Below are positions 11,283 through 22,983 of a stretch of DNA of 64,000 nt, piece after piece (positions within the stretch are counted from its first letter, which is position 1; every line of letters begins with the position of its first letter). The notes below the pieces were generated by a model that did not search any database, was not told where the DNA came from, and saw only the letters and a list, made by a program, of their open reading frames with translations. Source of the DNA: Gongronella butleri (lineage: Eukaryota; Mucoromycota; Mucoromycetes; Mucorales; Cunninghamellaceae); contig JAIWZP010000007.1 in the NCBI GenBank assembly GCA_025201375.1, positions 310,001 to 374,000 on the forward strand, in the 5' to 3' direction. The position numbers and the translations under genes are program-made.

Positions 11283-13080
11283 AAGAACGTGGCCCCTCTT
11301 GGGTCCATGAGGGCACCCGGTCGTGTCACACTATTTCTTTTTGCAATGGTTTTCTATTTACGAGCATCCATTGTGCTGTAATGGCCAAGGACGGTGGCAT
11401 AAACGTGGGCTTCATTGCCTGATAAACAAGACGCGCGCCTGGAGATCACCGTTGAGCTATTGAGCTATTGAGCCCTTGAGCCATTGAGCATTTGTACTTG
11501 CGTGTTTCAGGCAATGACGCAAGAACAATGGCAGTCAGGACCACTCAGGAAAAAAAAGATAGCAATAAAACACGCTGGAAAAGTTTATGGAGCTCAGAGA
11601 ACATGTGGGAGCATGTTGAATGGCGCGACATGGCCCTGATTTGCTACAGATCGGTTTTTTCTGCAGTAAGTCGCAGGGATTTAATGAGCCATGATGCATT
11701 ACAGAGGCCACAGCACGTTTCTCATGCCTCACTACGCAATGGCGCGATGTGTTTACAAGACTCATTGCCCAAGAAGAACGAGGTGCCTTGCTGAGCGTGT
11801 TGTTGCACAAATTTGCACTAGCCAACGGCTCATCCACTTGACACCCACGCGTTCTATATCCGGCAGAGTCAAATCTAAAAGTATTCTATTCATTCGGCAG
11901 CCAAAAGACCAACTAGTTTGGGAAGATTGTAAACCCCCCCCTCAAAATGACCCCTTGTACGGCCCGCCACAACGTCCAAGACCCAGTGGTGAGATCATCA
12001 AATGGGTTTATGTTTTTTTTTTTCTACTGTATCATATTCGGCCCATTTTACAATGCTTCAAAGCACCTGAATGACAAAACACACACGAAAATTGCCATTA
12101 TTGAGTGTATCTTTTGGTCGATTGTTTTAGAGACGCTTTTGTCTGTCAATCGTGATGATTTGAAACAACACAGGCAAGCAAGCAGGTCTGCACTGAGGAG
12201 CCGCAAAGTCAAAACGGAGAGCCGATCTGCGCTATACTTTGAATCATCGCACGCGGAATCCCAATTTTCCATTGAATTCATTCTTTTGACGCACATGTTT
12301 GCGTGTCACAAGATCAGAACGCCTGCGTATCAATGAGCCGGAGTCGAGGCGCTTGATGCTTTTGCTATTGAATGCCTTGACATTGCCCATCAACACGCTT
12401 GAGCCCTTTGAAACGCGTCGCAATTCATGTTCAAACCGGCATACCATTCCCTGTTGCACTTTCGCACGCTCTACTTACCATTGGCGACATTTAGCTGGCC
12501 ATGTGGCAGCAATGACTCGTGAGAGATGCATGCGCTGGTAAATTAAAACGCAATTTTATTTTTAAATCAAGCCTAGATCGACATTGGACAGTCGCAGCGA
12601 CACAAAATAGACTTTGTTGGAAAGTCACGGACCAAAGGCTCGTGAACTTATCCGGCTGCCGCATTGATTTATTTGTCAATCACTCGATCAATTTCTATTG
12701 TTTTTATTCTTGCATGCGAATTCTTGCGTGCAGCCGCTAGACACTTGACACATCTACAGAAGGGTTTATTGCGCTAAAGCCTCAAATGATTGAAATGCAC
12801 TTTTCGAACGCATTGTCGGTGCTGTAGTAATCGATTCTCGGTCAAACTTGGATAAACATCTGTTCCTCATGACCATTGAACGCATCTAATTGAGGTTTGA
12901 ACAAATTTTCCAAACGACCCTTGTCCAAGAAGACAAAATAGACAAATATCTCACACTTTGCCTTTTGCTTGGCGAGGTCAAGCATAAATCAAGACAAGGA
13001 GAGTGTCAAACGAATGAGTGAGCTGACAAGTCAAAAATACTCGCTGTTGTGTGAGGTGATTCCTTTGCAATCCAGGTGGG
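11283..13080. other. Gene-poor region
   Basis: Open frames here are short, overlap in several frames and show no family signature. A short tandem series of GAGCTATT/GAGCCCTT/GAGCCATT octamer-like units occurs at about 11453-11495. No RNA gene was recognised. Confidence 0.6.
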
Positions 13081-13803
13081 CAAAAGGCGAGCTGACAGAT
13101 TTGGCTGTGATTACTGTACCTACTTTATTTTCAACCACCACCGCCATTGTGCGACAAAAAAAAAAAAAAAAGTGGGTCATTTTTAACTGCCATTGCCATT
13201 GAGCGACAAAAAAAAAAAAAAGTGTGCCATTTTCAACCACCACCGCCATTGTGCGACAAAAAAAAAAAATGCGACATTTCATCTGCAAAATGGTTTTCAA
13301 ATGCACTTTGAACTTCATAAAAACAATCAAAAACAATCAAAAACGATCAAAAACGATCAAAAACGATCAAAAAATGATCAAAAACGATCAAAAACGATCA
13401 AAAACGATCAAAAACGATCAAAAACGATCAAAAACGATCAAAAACGATCAAAAACAATCAAAAACAATCAAATCACGGCAAACAGGTTTTTCTGTGGTCC
13501 CTGATTAGCAAACCCGGCGAAAAAAAAAACGATCAAAAACAATCAAAAGCAATCAAAAACGTTCAAAAACGTTCAAAAGCAATCAAATCATGGCAAACAG
13601 GTTTTTTGGGTGGTCCCTGATAAGCAAACCCGGCGAAAAAAAACGTTCAAAAACAATCAAAAAACAATCAACAACGTTCAAAAACGTTCAAAAACGTTCA
13701 AAAGCAACCAAATCATGGCAAACTGGGTTTTTCGACGGTCCCTGAATCATGGCAAACAGGTTTTTTCAGCGGTCCCTCATTGCCAAACCCGGCCAAAAAA
13801 AGA
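13081..13803. repeat. Three nested tandem repeat families
   Basis: First, about three units of CAACCACCACCGCCATTGTG followed by CGAC and a long A run lie between about 13130 and 13270, the middle unit diverged. Second, a minisatellite with unit AAAACGATCA repeats about 15 times at 13319-13476, decaying into AAAACAATCA, AAAAGCAATC and AAACGTTC variants that recur at 13530-13590 and 13640-13715. Third, a roughly 50-base unit containing GCAAACAGG, a T run, GGTCCCTGA and GCAAACCCGGC occurs at about 13479-13529, 13592-13642 and 13750-13803, with a partial copy near 13715-13747. The second family fills the gaps between units of the third, so the whole block seems to have grown by segmental duplication. 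It directly precedes the transposase remnant at 13812. Confidence 0.85.
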
Positions 13804-13811
13804 ACAAGTTA

Positions 13812-14380
13812 TCAAACACGGACTTTTATTGGAATCTGGACTCTGGAGCCAAGCAGGGCGTAAGTTTCAGGTTCCTGCTCGTAGAGTTGCACCCAGCCAC
13901 GAGCGGCGTCTTTGCGGTACTTCTTGACGTATTTGTTCACCGTCGTCTGACAGACTTTCAGGCGTGCAGCCAATTCTCGTTCAGTTGGTGTCGCATCGCC
14001 TTTTGCCAAACAAGTCCTTCGATGATGGCGAGTTTTACTTGCAGGCAAATCGGCCGCCTGCCGCGTCTTCTGGGATCTAAAATCATAATCGGCTCGTCGA
14101 CCACGGGCGCATTCACCGTTGGTGCTTCCATTGAAGCGTTGCCCACAGGCAGTCCCATGCCAGGTGTCGTTTTAAACGTCTGCATTAGGAAATTGATGCT
14201 TTGTGGAGTTTCTTCCAACTGCGCTTGCATATCCATGAAGTCAAAGTTGTTCCGATCCAGGTGGTGATGAGCTGCTCGTCTCCTTTGCACAAAGTTGCCG
14301 AGATAGTTCATCTTAACAGTTGACGTTATCAATAAAACAAGCACAATAATAAACAGAGAAGAAAAACGCCATTTGGTCAC
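13812..14380 (-). pseudogene. N-terminal HTH fragment of an IS630/Tc1-type transposase
   Basis: Reverse-strand reading gives a variable region, then RRRGRRP-I-CLQVKLAIIEGL in one frame and, after a one-base shift near 14010-14020, GDATPTERELAARLKVCQTT followed by VNKYVKKYRKDAA. This matches, position by position, the helix-turn-helix part of the plus-strand transposase next door (VQLLIHKVIELG, then NIRTAQLYVKRYRDDAE). No DDE catalytic part follows, so this is a truncated and frameshifted relative in head-to-head orientation with the other copy. Confidence 0.65.
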
Positions 14381-14520
14381 TACAAGACGAGAGACAAACA
14401 GGGAGACGCGACCATAAGTGACACGAAAATTAAGTCAAAGACGCCACACAGCGTATTTAAATATGCTTGGGGGGTTTTTTTTTGTTTTCTTGACAAACCA
14501 TTGTTATCACGACTTGAAGC

Positions 14521-15990
14521 ATGTCCATTGACAATACTACCTGGGTCTACAGAGTGCCGAATGATGATGCCAACTCCTCCTCCTCCGTGGCAGATGCAGA
14601 AGACATGGTTTCGGCGTTCATCGATGAAATGGCGTTTCAAGAAGACGTGGACATGGAGATTGAGGCGGCTCCGGCCGTTGAAATTAATTAATTCAGCCAA
14701 TTCAATGTGGTAGAACGCGATTGGAAGAAGCAAGATGATGGGACAATCATGACGCTCGATGACTACGAAGAGGCATACATCAAGCGCCCTATATCTGTGG
14801 ACAAAAATAAGGCAGCCCCTGGACAAGATGAAGAGATGGCCCTACCTCTCACACCCAAGCGCGGTCAATATCGCAAGTACACCACGGAGCAGGTCCAATT
14901 GCTCATCCACAAGGTCATTGAGCTAGGTACACTGAGAAAAAGCACAAAAAAAGAGAAAAAAGACTCATGCGATTATTAATTGTCAGGAATGACAGCCAAG
15001 GACGCCGGCTTGGCTGTTGGAATCAATATTCGGACGGCACAGTTGTACGTGAAGCGTTACAGGGACGATGCTGAGGGGCGTTTGCCGATTTCTCGCGCTG
15101 GCCATGGGCGTGGTGGCAATCGCAAGCTTTTTGAACAACATACTGCGTTCCTTGTCGATCTTTGGGACAACAACGCGGCCATCACGCTCGCCGAGGCACG
15201 CGACGAGCTCAAGAGCCAATTCGACATCACGATCACATTGTCTGTACTTCGCAAGCATGTCGTCAAGCATTGTCGCGTGACTTTAAAGAAGCTCGAGAAG
15301 CTGCCGGCCGCGCGAAACTCCGAGCGCATCATCGAGCTACCTTACGAGAAGGTGATGGCATAGCGCAACCAGCCCGACCTCGATTACCTCGCCAATTGCG
15401 TCTTCCTTGACGAGGCGGGCTTCAATCTGCACCTTCGCCGAGGACTTGGGTGGTCCAAAGTCGGCACGCCGGCGAAAGCGGTCGTCCCCACGCAAAAAGG
15501 GGTCAACATCACGATCATGGGCGCCATGTGCGAGCTGGGAGTGGTTGCCCTGCAGCTGCGAAAGCCAACCGTGTGCACGCGCGTCAGGGATGGCAAGAAG
15601 GTGAAAGGCGTCGTAGGCACGCGGACAGAGGATTATATGGCCTTCATCAACAGGGTGATGGACGTCCTCGACTCCCGCCAAATGAAGGGTCGCTACCTGG
15701 TGATGGACAACGCGCCCATTCACAAGTCACCCGTGATCGCCGAATTGGCGGGATCCCGTGGATACAGGATGTTGTACTTGCCTCCCTGGTCCCCGTTCCT
15801 CAACCCAATTGAGGAATTTTGGTCGAAGGTCAAGGCTGGCGTCCGTCGGTCACAGCTGACGGACAGCGATTCGCTGACGCTTCGTATTTTGGAGTCGACG
15901 AGGCGTGTCACGCCTGAGGATTGCTGTGGGTGGATCCGCCATTCAATCTCGTTTTTTGACCGTTGCATCAAACGAGAAAAAAATCTTTAA
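14521..15990 (+). pseudogene. IS630/Tc1-mariner-type transposase with one intron and two in-frame stops
   Basis: The reading frame runs from the methionine at 14521 to the TAG-free end at 15990 (stop TAA) if one intron is removed (14927-14986, GTAC...CAG) and two in-frame stops are ignored: TAA at 14689 and TAG at 15361. The order is an acidic N-terminus, an HTH DNA-binding region (residues about 130-170), then the DDE core: FLDEAGFNLH (first Asp), VMDNAPIH (second Asp) and LPPWSPFLNPIEEFWSKVK (Glu region), ending GWIRHSISFFDRCIKRE. Everything else is open for 470 codons, so inactivation is recent. Transposases with this tail are common in Mucorales. Confidence 0.88.
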
Positions 15991-16008
15991 AAATAAAAAT
16001 AAAAAAAT

Positions 16009-16023
16009 GGGTGGTTGGGTGGG
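16009..16023 (+). repeat. Shared right-end sequence of the transposase element
   Basis: GGGTGGTTGGGTGGG follows the transposase stop by 18 bases. The identical 15-mer lies at the same place beyond the stop of the second copy at 51658-51672 (reverse strand). It is probably at or near the terminal sequence of the element. No matching inverted copy was found to the left of 14521. Confidence 0.55.
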
Positions 16024-17544
16024 CACGTAACAAAATGATTTCTCAAGACTGTACTCGGTCAATTGTCAAGTAAATTTTCCATCGTTGGTTGTATGCCTCT
16101 CTTCTCACCTAGTTCTGAGTTCAATTTTGGGATCATTTGAACATATTGTCCAGAGATGCCTTTGAAATTGTGTTCATTTTGACAAATTATTGTCTGTGGC
16201 TGGCCAGCCAGGTACTGTGGCGCCGCGAAACGCATCGCATCGTGATATAGCAAGATAGAAACCCGCGTTTCACTTTGCGTGCAGCTGTCAGAGTGCATTG
16301 GAGACGCGCTACATGCAAAAAAGAAAAACATTTGTTCTGAGCATCCGAGAAGAAATCGAAAATGTGGATCGGCAGAATGACACCAAACTTGCACACAAGA
16401 GATGTCGCGCTGGGAAAACGACGACAAGCGCAAAAACGAGCGCGATCGATCTGCTCGTTGGCGAGCAATGGACAAATTCAGGTAAAACTCCAATGACAAA
16501 TTGCATGAGAAAAACATGCTCATAGAGCCGCGCTGACACGTCCACCAGCAAGATACACTCCATGTTCATTAATTTGATTTGGGAAAGACGCGTGTAACTC
16601 ACATCTGAAGCGGTTAATCACGCGCCGAAAATCATTATAGGTATCGAACCGCGTCAAAAACACCCAAAAAACCGCCTGTTTTATTGATCATCGATGACCA
16701 CATACGCAGCAATTCATGTTCTTTCTGATGGTACAAGTTTCTTGGAGACACATGCAATCTTTGCTGAGCAAGCCTTGAGGTGAAATTTTGAACTAAAATA
16801 CATTTCACGCCGAAACTAGCCAATGGACCCTTGGTTTTTATCTGATTTCTATCGGTGAATGCTGGGCGTCTACCAAGTGGCTGAATGGCGTGGCGATCCG
16901 AGGGCCTAAATTTTGCCGTTTTCAAATCTTCGACTGCACCCCTTGGAAAAATCGTGAGTTTTGACCATTTTCATTACGCGTCTTCTCGTGACCGCAGCGC
17001 CTCGGGGGTGGGTCCATTTGAACGAGAAAGCGCTGGTTCGTCAGTCCAAGGTGCAATTTTCCCTGAAGTCAACAAAATACATAAAAAGCAATCCGATTGC
17101 AAATTATTCGACAAACGCTGGATCAATTCCCTCCTTTTTTTTTTTTTTGTTGAACGGCACGCAACAAGCAAGAACCCGGTACGTGTCTGCTAGGATTTAT
17201 TCGCGTTTGCTTTATTTTTAGAATTGGGCCACTTCAAAATGACAAAATGCGCGCAATTCAAGATTGCTCGATACCAAACTACAGTATTAAATGCTTGTCA
17301 GACTTGGAATAGGCATTTTTTATGAAACATTGGAAGTCTTGTACCTATTTTGGCATCTTATAATAAGCTCTGGGTGAAGATGTGATCGAAAAAAGCGAAC
17401 CTTCAGGAACAATGGCTATGATATTGGGCGCAGCTCAAATTGCAAAAGCGAGCCCAAAAAAGTCCGCGCAGAAAAAGGCCAGCATTTGACCTCTTTTTCC
17501 ACATTTTTTTTCCTTTTCTTTTTTTGTTTTAAAAAAAGGTTGCC
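16024..17544. other. Intergenic, no gene recognised
   Basis: Short random-looking frames only. The last 60 bases are T-rich and act as the leader of the NSRP1-like gene. Confidence 0.6.
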
Positions 17545-18848
17545 ATGAAGTTTGGATTAAATGTGCCCAAGGGCAAAAGGACGGCTGGGGCGCCCGTGCG
17601 CAAGGCGGCGTCCGTGTTTGGACAAGAAGACAGCGACGATGACGGGTCAGATCAGGAGCAACAAGTGTTGTCGGCCAAGGAGCAAGCCAAAAAGGATCGC
17701 AGCCGTATTAATCAGCAGCTTGAGACGTCGGCACGCTTGCATCAAAAGATCCAGGAAGCTCACGAGCAGGCAGTGGCGGAGGATCCAAATATTTACGACT
17801 ATGACGCCGTGTATGACGATCTCAAAGCGGCGGAGCGCCAGCGCACACAAGCGAAAAAGGGCAAAAACGACCAAAAGGCCAAATATATCCACAACTTGCT
17901 CGCCATGGCCGAGGTTCGCAAGCGCGACCGCCTTCTCGCCGAGGACAAAAAGATTGCGCGCGAGCGCGAAGCCGAGGGTGACGAGTTTGCGGACAAGGAT
18001 GTCTTTATGACCGAGTCGTAAGCAGCGTGACCCATCAAAGAGACACCCAATTGGTCTCGTTTCTCAATCTTTTCTCATCCTTGCCCAGGTACAAGCAGCA
18101 AAAGGCCGAATTGGAGCGGATAGAACGCGAAGAGAGGCAGCGTGAAGGTAAAAAAAAGATAGAAAAAAAGGATTTTTGTAAAAAAAAAAAGAACAAGGAT
18201 GCAAGATGCAGCTCAATTGAACGCGACGCGACGCGCTCACACGCCATGCTATTTTTTTTAGAGAACGCGGCGAAGAAATCCAACGTCAATGTGTTTTACA
18301 AGCAGATGCTAGAAAAAAAGGAGGCGGAGCACCGTGCATTGATGCAAGCGACCAAGGAACGCAAGAACAAGGCATCGGCTTCCGTGGGAGATGACGACGA
18401 GGACGATAGCGCCAAGCAAATGCTTGCTGAGGCGACGAAAAAGGGTGCACGGCTCAATGACAGCAACGAGGTGGTGGACAAGCGCGAATTGCTCGGTGCA
18501 GGTCTCAATGTAGCCAAGCGGCCCAACAAATTTGGCTCGTTTGCGTCGCTGGCATCGACAGATGAAGGCGTCAGGCAGCGCCAGGAGGAGTATGAAGCAT
18601 ACAAGCGGCGCAAGGTGGACGAATACGAAGCGCGACGCAAAGCAGGACGGCCAGACGACGAGCGCGTGCGACTGTCGAAGCAATTGGAGCAACAAATGCT
18701 GGAAACAAAGAAGAAGGCCGAGGAGGCCGAGGCACGCGATCTGTTGGCAAAGCAGGAGGCGGCAGCAACGAAACGCACGACGGACGAATCAGCGCTCAGT
18801 GCAAAGGAGCGCTATTTGGCACGAAAGAAACAGAAAAGTCAGCAATAA
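17545..18848 (+). CDS. NSRP1: Nuclear speckle splicing regulatory protein 1-like
   Basis: Three exons (17545-18017, 18089-18147, 18262-18848) give 372 residues. The protein starts MKFGLNVPKG, has the family core around residues 75-165 (IYDYDAVYDDLKAAERQRTQ, then KAKYIHNLLAMAEVRKRDRL and DKDVFMTESYKQQ), and a highly charged coiled-coil C-terminal half. NSRP1 (DUF2040, CCDC55) is a nuclear-speckle RS-related factor affecting alternative splicing in animals. Human NSRP1 is longer because of an RS-rich tail missing here. Intron 2 contains the CGACGCG repeats discussed in the findings. The gene is followed after about 175 bases by SET2 on the same strand. Confidence 0.9.
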
Positions 18849-19023
18849 AAAAAAAAAAAAAGAAAAAATTCCTTGCACCTTGTTTCCATTTCTTGTTTTT
18901 TTTTATTACTTTTTATTTTTTATTCCTTCGCGCATCCCTTCCTCTCTCCCCTCCCCCTTTTTTGCCTCTTCTTTACGCCCTTTCCTCTACTTCCCCCACT
19001 TCGTTGTGCCTATTCAAGCTGCC

Positions 19024-22000
19024 ATGCTCGCCCAAACGTCCGATGGAGCTGCGCGGCCTGATCCCCCTGCCGACGATCAGTCCTTTTGTTTGCCCAGCGA
19101 GGAACCGATGGATCTAGAGCCAGAGGAATCTACCCAAGGTAAGCAAAATGCGACCAAGCCCCTCGCCTGCTCGCTTACACAGCCATGTTTATGTGTAGTT
19201 TTGCCTGGGTGTGTGTGCGTTTTGCTTTAGGGCGTGTGTGCGTGTGATTTGCCTCCAATTGACCCCCTCCCCTCCTTTTTTTTATATAGAGCCGCTAGAA
19301 GTGGAATCTGCCTATCCTTCGGCTACAAGCGATGCCATGGCAACATACGTCAACATTGACGCAAATTTGCACTTGACGGGCACCAGCAGCAGCAAGATCA
19401 GCGTGGAATCGATGCCTTGCGAGTGCAAATACGACCCAGATGATGACGACCCCGACGCTGCTTGTGGGGACGACAACACGTGCATCAATCGCATGATGTA
19501 CATGGAGTGTATGCTCGAGGACTGTCCTTCCGATCGCTACTGCCGCAATCGTAGATTCCAATTGCGCCAATTCGCACGCGTCGACGTGATCCGCACCGAG
19601 AAAAAGGGGTTTGGATTGCGCGCTCTCACTGACCTTCCAAGGTAAAGCCACTACAACGGCCATAATACACGTCATATTCATCTTTTCCCAATTTAGAAAC
19701 GCCTTTGTCATGGAATACCTGGGCGAAATCATTCCCAACCGAGAATTCGTCAGGCGCACGCGTGTCTATGAGAAAGAGGGCCTAAAGCACTATTACTTTA
19801 TGACCTTGAAGACGGACGAAGTACAAGAAAAGAAAGAACAAAAGGGCAATTGGGTGCCATTGCATGTTCACACAATCATTTTTTTACTAGATCATCGACG
19901 CGACACGCAAGGGGTGTCTTGCGCGCTTCATCAATCACTCGTGCAACCCCAATTGTGAGACGCAAAAGTGGGTGGTGGGCAAGACCATGCGCATTGGCAT
20001 TTTCACCAAGCAGGCCGTCAAGGCGGGCACAGAGCTGACATTTGACTACAAGTTTGAACGCTATGGAGCGCGCCCACAGGAGTGTTTCTGTGGCGAGTCC
20101 AATTGTAAAGGCTTCATTGGTGGCGCCAGCAAGGCATTGGATGACGTCGACGTGGATCTCCCCGAGCCCGACGAGTTGGACAGCGTTGCCGATGATCTGG
20201 GCGGCATTACACTCGCTCAGCGCATGATGCACCAGAAAAAGAAGCCAATACCCCTCCACATCAGCGACGTGCGCGATTTCGGCTTTGAGATCCTTGAAAG
20301 CAAAGGCGACAAAGAAGCTGTTCTCCGCTTGCTGCATCGTTTGGAGCTCACCACGGATCCAGATTACGACGGCAGAGATGCATTGAAGTATTTTATCAAA
20401 TTGCACGGCCTCTATTTGCTCAAATTCTGGATCCTTGAGTGGAATGATGACAATGACATCATCATCAGGGTAAAAAATCAACTTTTCCTGCCCGCCCTTT
20501 TTTTTTTTCTTCCCAAGCTCATTTTTTTCTTTTTTACGCATAGGTGCTCACGGTGCTGCTGGCCCTTCCTCTCTCCAATCGCAATTCCTTGGAGGACAGC
20601 AAGCTAGATACTTATGTCGAGAATCTTCAAGAGCACAGCGATTCAGACATCAGGGACCTTGCATTGCAAAACTTGGAGCAATGGAAAGATCTCAAACGTG
20701 TCTATCGAATTCCAAAGCGCGCTGTAAGTCACGTGGCAAAGACGACATATGTTTTATTTTTTCACAAATCTCATCTTTTTTTTTTTGCATAGGCTACCGA
20801 GTCATCGACCAAATCGCGCAGTGGTAGCAACAAGAAGCGCAAGGCGTCGTTGGATGACACGTCGGAGCAGCCGCTGAGCAAACAGCCCCATTACGCGTCG
20901 ACAAGGGCGTTTATGGATCGCGATGACGATTATTACGAGTATCTAGGGTGTGAAGCATCTGCCGAGGATATTTATGCGAGTCTGTGCATCCTTCCTGCCG
21001 CTCAGGTGCCCACGGCGCCGCGCGCTATGTTGTCATTCCCAACGCCAGACAATATGATGGATTGGGAGGCGCATGCACTCACGCCACCCATTCCCACCGG
21101 CCCTAGCCAGATGACGGCTGCCAATGGCCATCTCGACAGCCACTCACCAGCGGCTCCTGCACCCATTGCCACGGTTGACGATTTGCCACGGGCCTTGCCG
21201 CCCAATTGGTCGGCAGAAATGGACGACGAGGGCCGCATTTACTATGCCAACAGTGTCACGCTCGAATCTCAATGGGAGTTGCCCACAGCCACCGATGCTG
21301 CCGCCGATACGACGATTCAAACAGCGCCTGTGACGAACATTGAGACAGAAAACCAGCATCAGCAGCCACAGGAGCCGCTTATTCCCACGTCTCCATCCAT
21401 CGCCACGGCCACCGACGACATGAATCGCGGTTTGCCCATCAATTGGACCTCGGCCGTCAATGAAGAGGGCCGCACCTACTATTATCACTTGCGAACGCGG
21501 AAAACACAATGGGAATTCCCAGACCCTGATCCCACTCTTGTTGCAAAGGATGAAATACGCGCCGGCACACCATCTTCTGCCTCTTCCATCGCCACCGCGC
21601 CGCCATTGCCGCCCAATTGGGTGGCAGCCATCGATGCTGAGGGTGCCACGTATTATTATCACGCCATCACTTTAAAAACACAATGGTTCTTCCCAGAAGC
21701 TGGCGATGAAAAGGTCGCCGCCAATGATAATGAGACGCCCATCCATTCAAAGCAACAACAACAGCTACAACAACAGCAGCAGCAGCAGCATCCTTTGCCT
21801 TCGCCACATAATGATGACAGCCCTGCGTCCTTGTCGCGCACGCCACACGCCGCGCTTTCCGTGCCATCCATCCCAGCAACCACGACACCGCGTTCCTCAT
21901 CGCCACCGACGCGTCCTAGCAGCCAACAGACACCCGGCGACGCGTCGGACGCGCCTGCCGCATGGACTCCCGTCGAATTCAAAAAGCAAACGGGCGCCAT

Positions 22001-22238
22001 CATTACAAAATATCTGTCGTCGACAAAAATGAAGCCATTGTGGGCCGGCGACAAGCAGCTTTTTAAGGATTTGGCGCGCATAATCACCCACCACGTCTGT
22101 GACAAGGAGGCAGAGGCATCGCGCAAACACAACGCCATGACACCGCAATTGCGCAAAAAGATTGAGCGCCTCATCGACGACCACGGCTCCACTTTTGCCA
22201 AAAAGGCGCGAAAAGGAAAAACGCGCGCTGCATCCTAA
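19024..22238 (+). CDS. SET2: Histone H3 lysine-36 methyltransferase, SET2/SETD2 type, with three WW domains
   Basis: Six exons (19024-19138, 19290-19641, 19697-19820, 19891-20469, 20544-20723, 20793-22238) give 931 residues. In order: AWS zinc motif (MPCECKYDPDDD, CGDDNTCINR, CPSDRYCRN), SET domain (VMEYLGEII, FINHSCNPNCETQKW, LTFDYKFERYG), post-SET CxCGxxxCKGFIGG, an internal helical region, three WW domains (about residues 585-614, 664-693 and 722-751; LPPNW or LPINW starts, YY or YYYH cores, QWxxP ends), a poly-Gln patch and a C-terminal SRI domain (about 840-920) that in this family binds phosphorylated RNA polymerase II tails. Yeast Set2 and human S ETD2 carry a single WW. All five junctions restore conserved sequence in phase. 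Confidence 0.95.
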
Positions 22239-22983
22239 TCATCCCCCCTTTTTTTTGTTGCCATGTCACCTGCATACTACCTCATCATGCCATTGCACCA
22301 ACCATTTACGTCCCTGACTCCCTTGGATGAACATGTTGGCTGCTCAAGGTCCATTTCATTCCCAAACAAAGCCGCTCTCCATCAATTATCGCATCATACC
22401 CTGCCCACAGCACATCCATCACACGCCATCATACATTATCCCCTTCCCAGCCTCCCGTGGGCCCTTTGCCTCGCCCAATGCCTCGGCAAATGACAATCAA
22501 CACGTACCAATGGACTGTTTGATTGCCGACGACAATCTCATCAGCTGTAAATCCTCGACACCATCCTTGAACTCATGCAATGCCCATTCATCATTATCCG
22601 CAAATGCGCACGGGTCATCCGCGAAGCTATGGGAAACGTCTCTTTTTCCCTCCCACTCTCTAGCTCTCGTAAAGAAAAAAAGAAATAAAATTCTGCATGC
22701 TGCACTTTGTCATCAAAACGCGCACGTTCTTTGAAAAAGAACGCGTCGCAGCCCAAAAAGCCTGGGTTTTTATTGCATTGTTACTCGCAAACCGCAGTAT
22801 CATAATCGCTGTCGTCTCTCAATGGCACGACAGACGCGCCGCCGCACGTGTGTAAATGCAAGATCACTATGCCGATTTTGACATTATGCGCTTGCGCCAC
22901 CAGCGAAACGCTGAGATGAAACCGCGTCCAAAGACGAAAATTATGTAATTTCTTTATTTTTTTTTAAAAGTAGACCATGATTT
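22239..22983. other. Intergenic
   Basis: No gene recognised. The first part is C/T-rich 3' flank of SET2; nothing else stands out. Confidence 0.6.

Noticed and set aside
11535..12459. Several 60-130 residue ORFs
   Set aside because: They overlap in many frames, have no domain signature and no splice-compatible partners.
13319..13476. Regular short repeats suggesting a CRISPR array
   Set aside because: Units are contiguous 10-mers without unique spacers, in a eukaryotic genome; this is a minisatellite.
14521..15990. In-frame TAA and TAG as sense codons (alternative genetic code)
   Set aside because: Host genes in the same window end normally at TAA, TAG and TGA, and no conserved host exon has an internal stop.
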